Source: Aquibaculum arenosum (GTDB lineage: Bacteria > Pseudomonadota > Alphaproteobacteria > Kiloniellales > DSM-21159). From it: a DNA stretch of 64,000 nucleotides. The DNA lies in the NCBI RefSeq assembly GCF_029222965.1, contig NZ_JARHUD010000004.1:248001-312000 (forward strand). Direction: 5' to 3'. The position numbers were made by a program, and so were the translations under genes. This document shows, one piece after another, positions 63,272 through 64,000 of this stretch. Every line of letters begins with the position of its first letter. The first letter of the stretch is position 1. Under the pieces are notes generated by a model that saw only the letters and a program-made list of their open reading frames with translations, was not told the DNA's origin and ran no database searches.

Positions 63272-64000
63272 ATGCCAACGATCCCCGATTTTCCGCGCTT
63301 TCGACCGCGCGCGCCCTGGTGGGGCGGGGATCTGCAAACCCTGCGCAACACGCTGCTTCGCCGTGCGCCCAGTCTGGAGCACTGGCCGGGCGAGCCCCTG
63401 CGGGTAGCGCTGTCCGACGGCGACCAGCTCTTTGCCACCCGCCATTGTCCTGAGCATGGCGAGGCCCGGCCCACCGTGGTGCTGATCCACGGGCTGACCG
63501 GAAGCGAGGACTCAACCTATATCCGCGCCTCGGCCGCTTACTTTCTGGAGCGCGGCTGGCCGGTCATCCGTATGAACCTGCGTGGCGCCGGGCCGTCGGC
63601 GCCCTATTGCCGCAGCGCCTACCACGCCGGGCGCAGCGAAGACTTGCGTGCCTTCCTGGCCGGACTTACGCAGCAGGACCCGCAGATCCGCCGCCACGGC
63701 GTGCTGCCGCTCGCCTATTCGCTGGGGGCCAACATGCTGCTCAAGTTCCTGGCCGAGCGGGATTTTCCCGTACCGCTGCCTGGTGCCGTAGCGGTTTCCG
63801 CTCCCATCGATCTCGAAGCGGCATCGCGGGCGATTGCCCGGCCGCGCAACGCACTCTATCAGCGTTATCTTCTCGCCTGCCTGCGCGCCGAGTTCCGCCG
63901 CTGGCCGCTCGACTTGAGCGTGGAGGAGCGTCGGGAGGTGCTGTCCGCGCGCACGCTGCTGGCGTTCGACGAGGTCTGGACCGCCCGGCGCAACGGCTTC
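63272..64000 (+). CDS. YheT-like alpha/beta hydrolase (3' end beyond window)
   Basis: The first 243 residues are present; family members have about 320-350. HGLTGSEDSTYIRASA is the oxyanion/cap region, MNLRGAGPSAPYCRSAYHAG is typical of YheT/ABHD1-3 proteins, and the nucleophile elbow reads AYSLGAN, with Ala in place of the usual first Gly. The catalytic Asp and His would lie beyond the edge. The ATG at 63272 is preceded by GAGAGGTGAG. Substrate unknown, probably an ester or lipid. Confidence 0.9.
   Translation, partial: MPTIPDFPRFRPRAPWWGGDLQTLRNTLLRRAPSLEHWPGEPLRVALSDGDQLFATRHCPEHGEARPTVVLIHGLTGSEDSTYIRASAAYFLERGWPVIRMNLRGAGPSAPYCRSAYHAGRSEDLRAFLAGLTQQDPQIRRHGVLPLAYSLGANMLLKFLAERDFPVPLPGAVAVSAPIDLEAASRAIARPRNALYQRYLLACLRAEFRRWPLDLSVEERREVLSARTLLAFDEVWTARRNGF

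Noticed and set aside
63272-64000. Loss of the nucleophile elbow in the YheT-like protein
   Set aside because: AYSLGAN keeps the nucleophile Ser and following Gly; Ala in place of the first Gly is tolerated in alpha/beta hydrolases, so inactivity is not supported.

Overview
The window looks like the chromosome of a GC-rich, aerobic, heterotrophic alphaproteobacterium, probably of the Rhodospirillales/Kiloniellales type. The grounds are a fused long-form indolepyruvate ferredoxin oxidoreductase, several TRAP transporters, FCD-type GntR regulators, an IscR-like Rrf2 regulator next to a cysteine desulfurase, and alphaproteobacterial-style intergenic palindromes. The assignment is by gene content only; no species was recognised.

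Positions 1-16950 are mostly core genome: the N-terminal part of an indolepyruvate ferredoxin oxidoreductase (cut by the left edge), tyrS, a secreted beta-lactamase-fold protein that lacks its catalytic Ser/Lys, an MFS transporter coupled to anmK, an alpha/beta hydrolase, then a sulfur/Fe-S/thiamin cluster (cysE, an iscR-like regulator, cysteine desulfurase, 2Fe-2S ferredoxin, tenA), ssb, gyrA, coaD and tRNA-Lys(UUU).

Positions 17026 to about 43500 form an accessory catabolic block that begins right after the tRNA. It opens with a tandem repeat plus palindrome resembling a relic integrase attachment region and a decayed IS256-family transposase. Three substrate-uptake modules follow. Module 1 is hyuA-hyuB (hydantoinase/5-oxoprolinase-like) with a TRAP transporter, divergent from a GntR regulator across a perfect operator-like palindrome. 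Module 2 is a two-subunit transketolase, an SDR dehydrogenase and a second TRAP transporter in one six-gene operon, facing a LysR gene. Module 3 is a divergent locus. Leftward it carries an Ldh2-type dehydrogenase, an iron alcohol dehydrogenase, an aldehyde dehydrogenase, an alpha/beta hydrolase and a PaiB-like flavin protein. Rightward it carries a GntR regulator, a ribose-type ABC transporter and a DJ-1/PfpI protein. Its centre holds a 14-bp perfect palindrome. The enzymes of module 3 would fit stepwise oxidation of an alcohol or diol to aldehyde, hydroxyacid and oxoacid; the substrate is not evident.

Positions 43700-52400 hold a small periplasmic protein, a DUF421 membrane protein, a TRIC-type (UPF0126) membrane protein, and a complete type I restriction-modification system (hsdM, hsdS, hsdR) followed by a HigA-like antitoxin with no toxin beside it. 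The hsdS recognition region is visibly less GC-rich than its neighbours. Positions 52449-64000 return to housekeeping and envelope functions: a type II hydroxyacyl-CoA dehydrogenase-like SDR, an AEC permease, a PadR-controlled RND efflux pair, a slipin/NfeD membrane quality-control pair, an MFS transporter, and a YheT-like esterase cut by the right edge.

Start sites were chosen from ribosome-binding sites and family N-termini. Product names come from recognisable motifs and family resemblance; no database search was possible.
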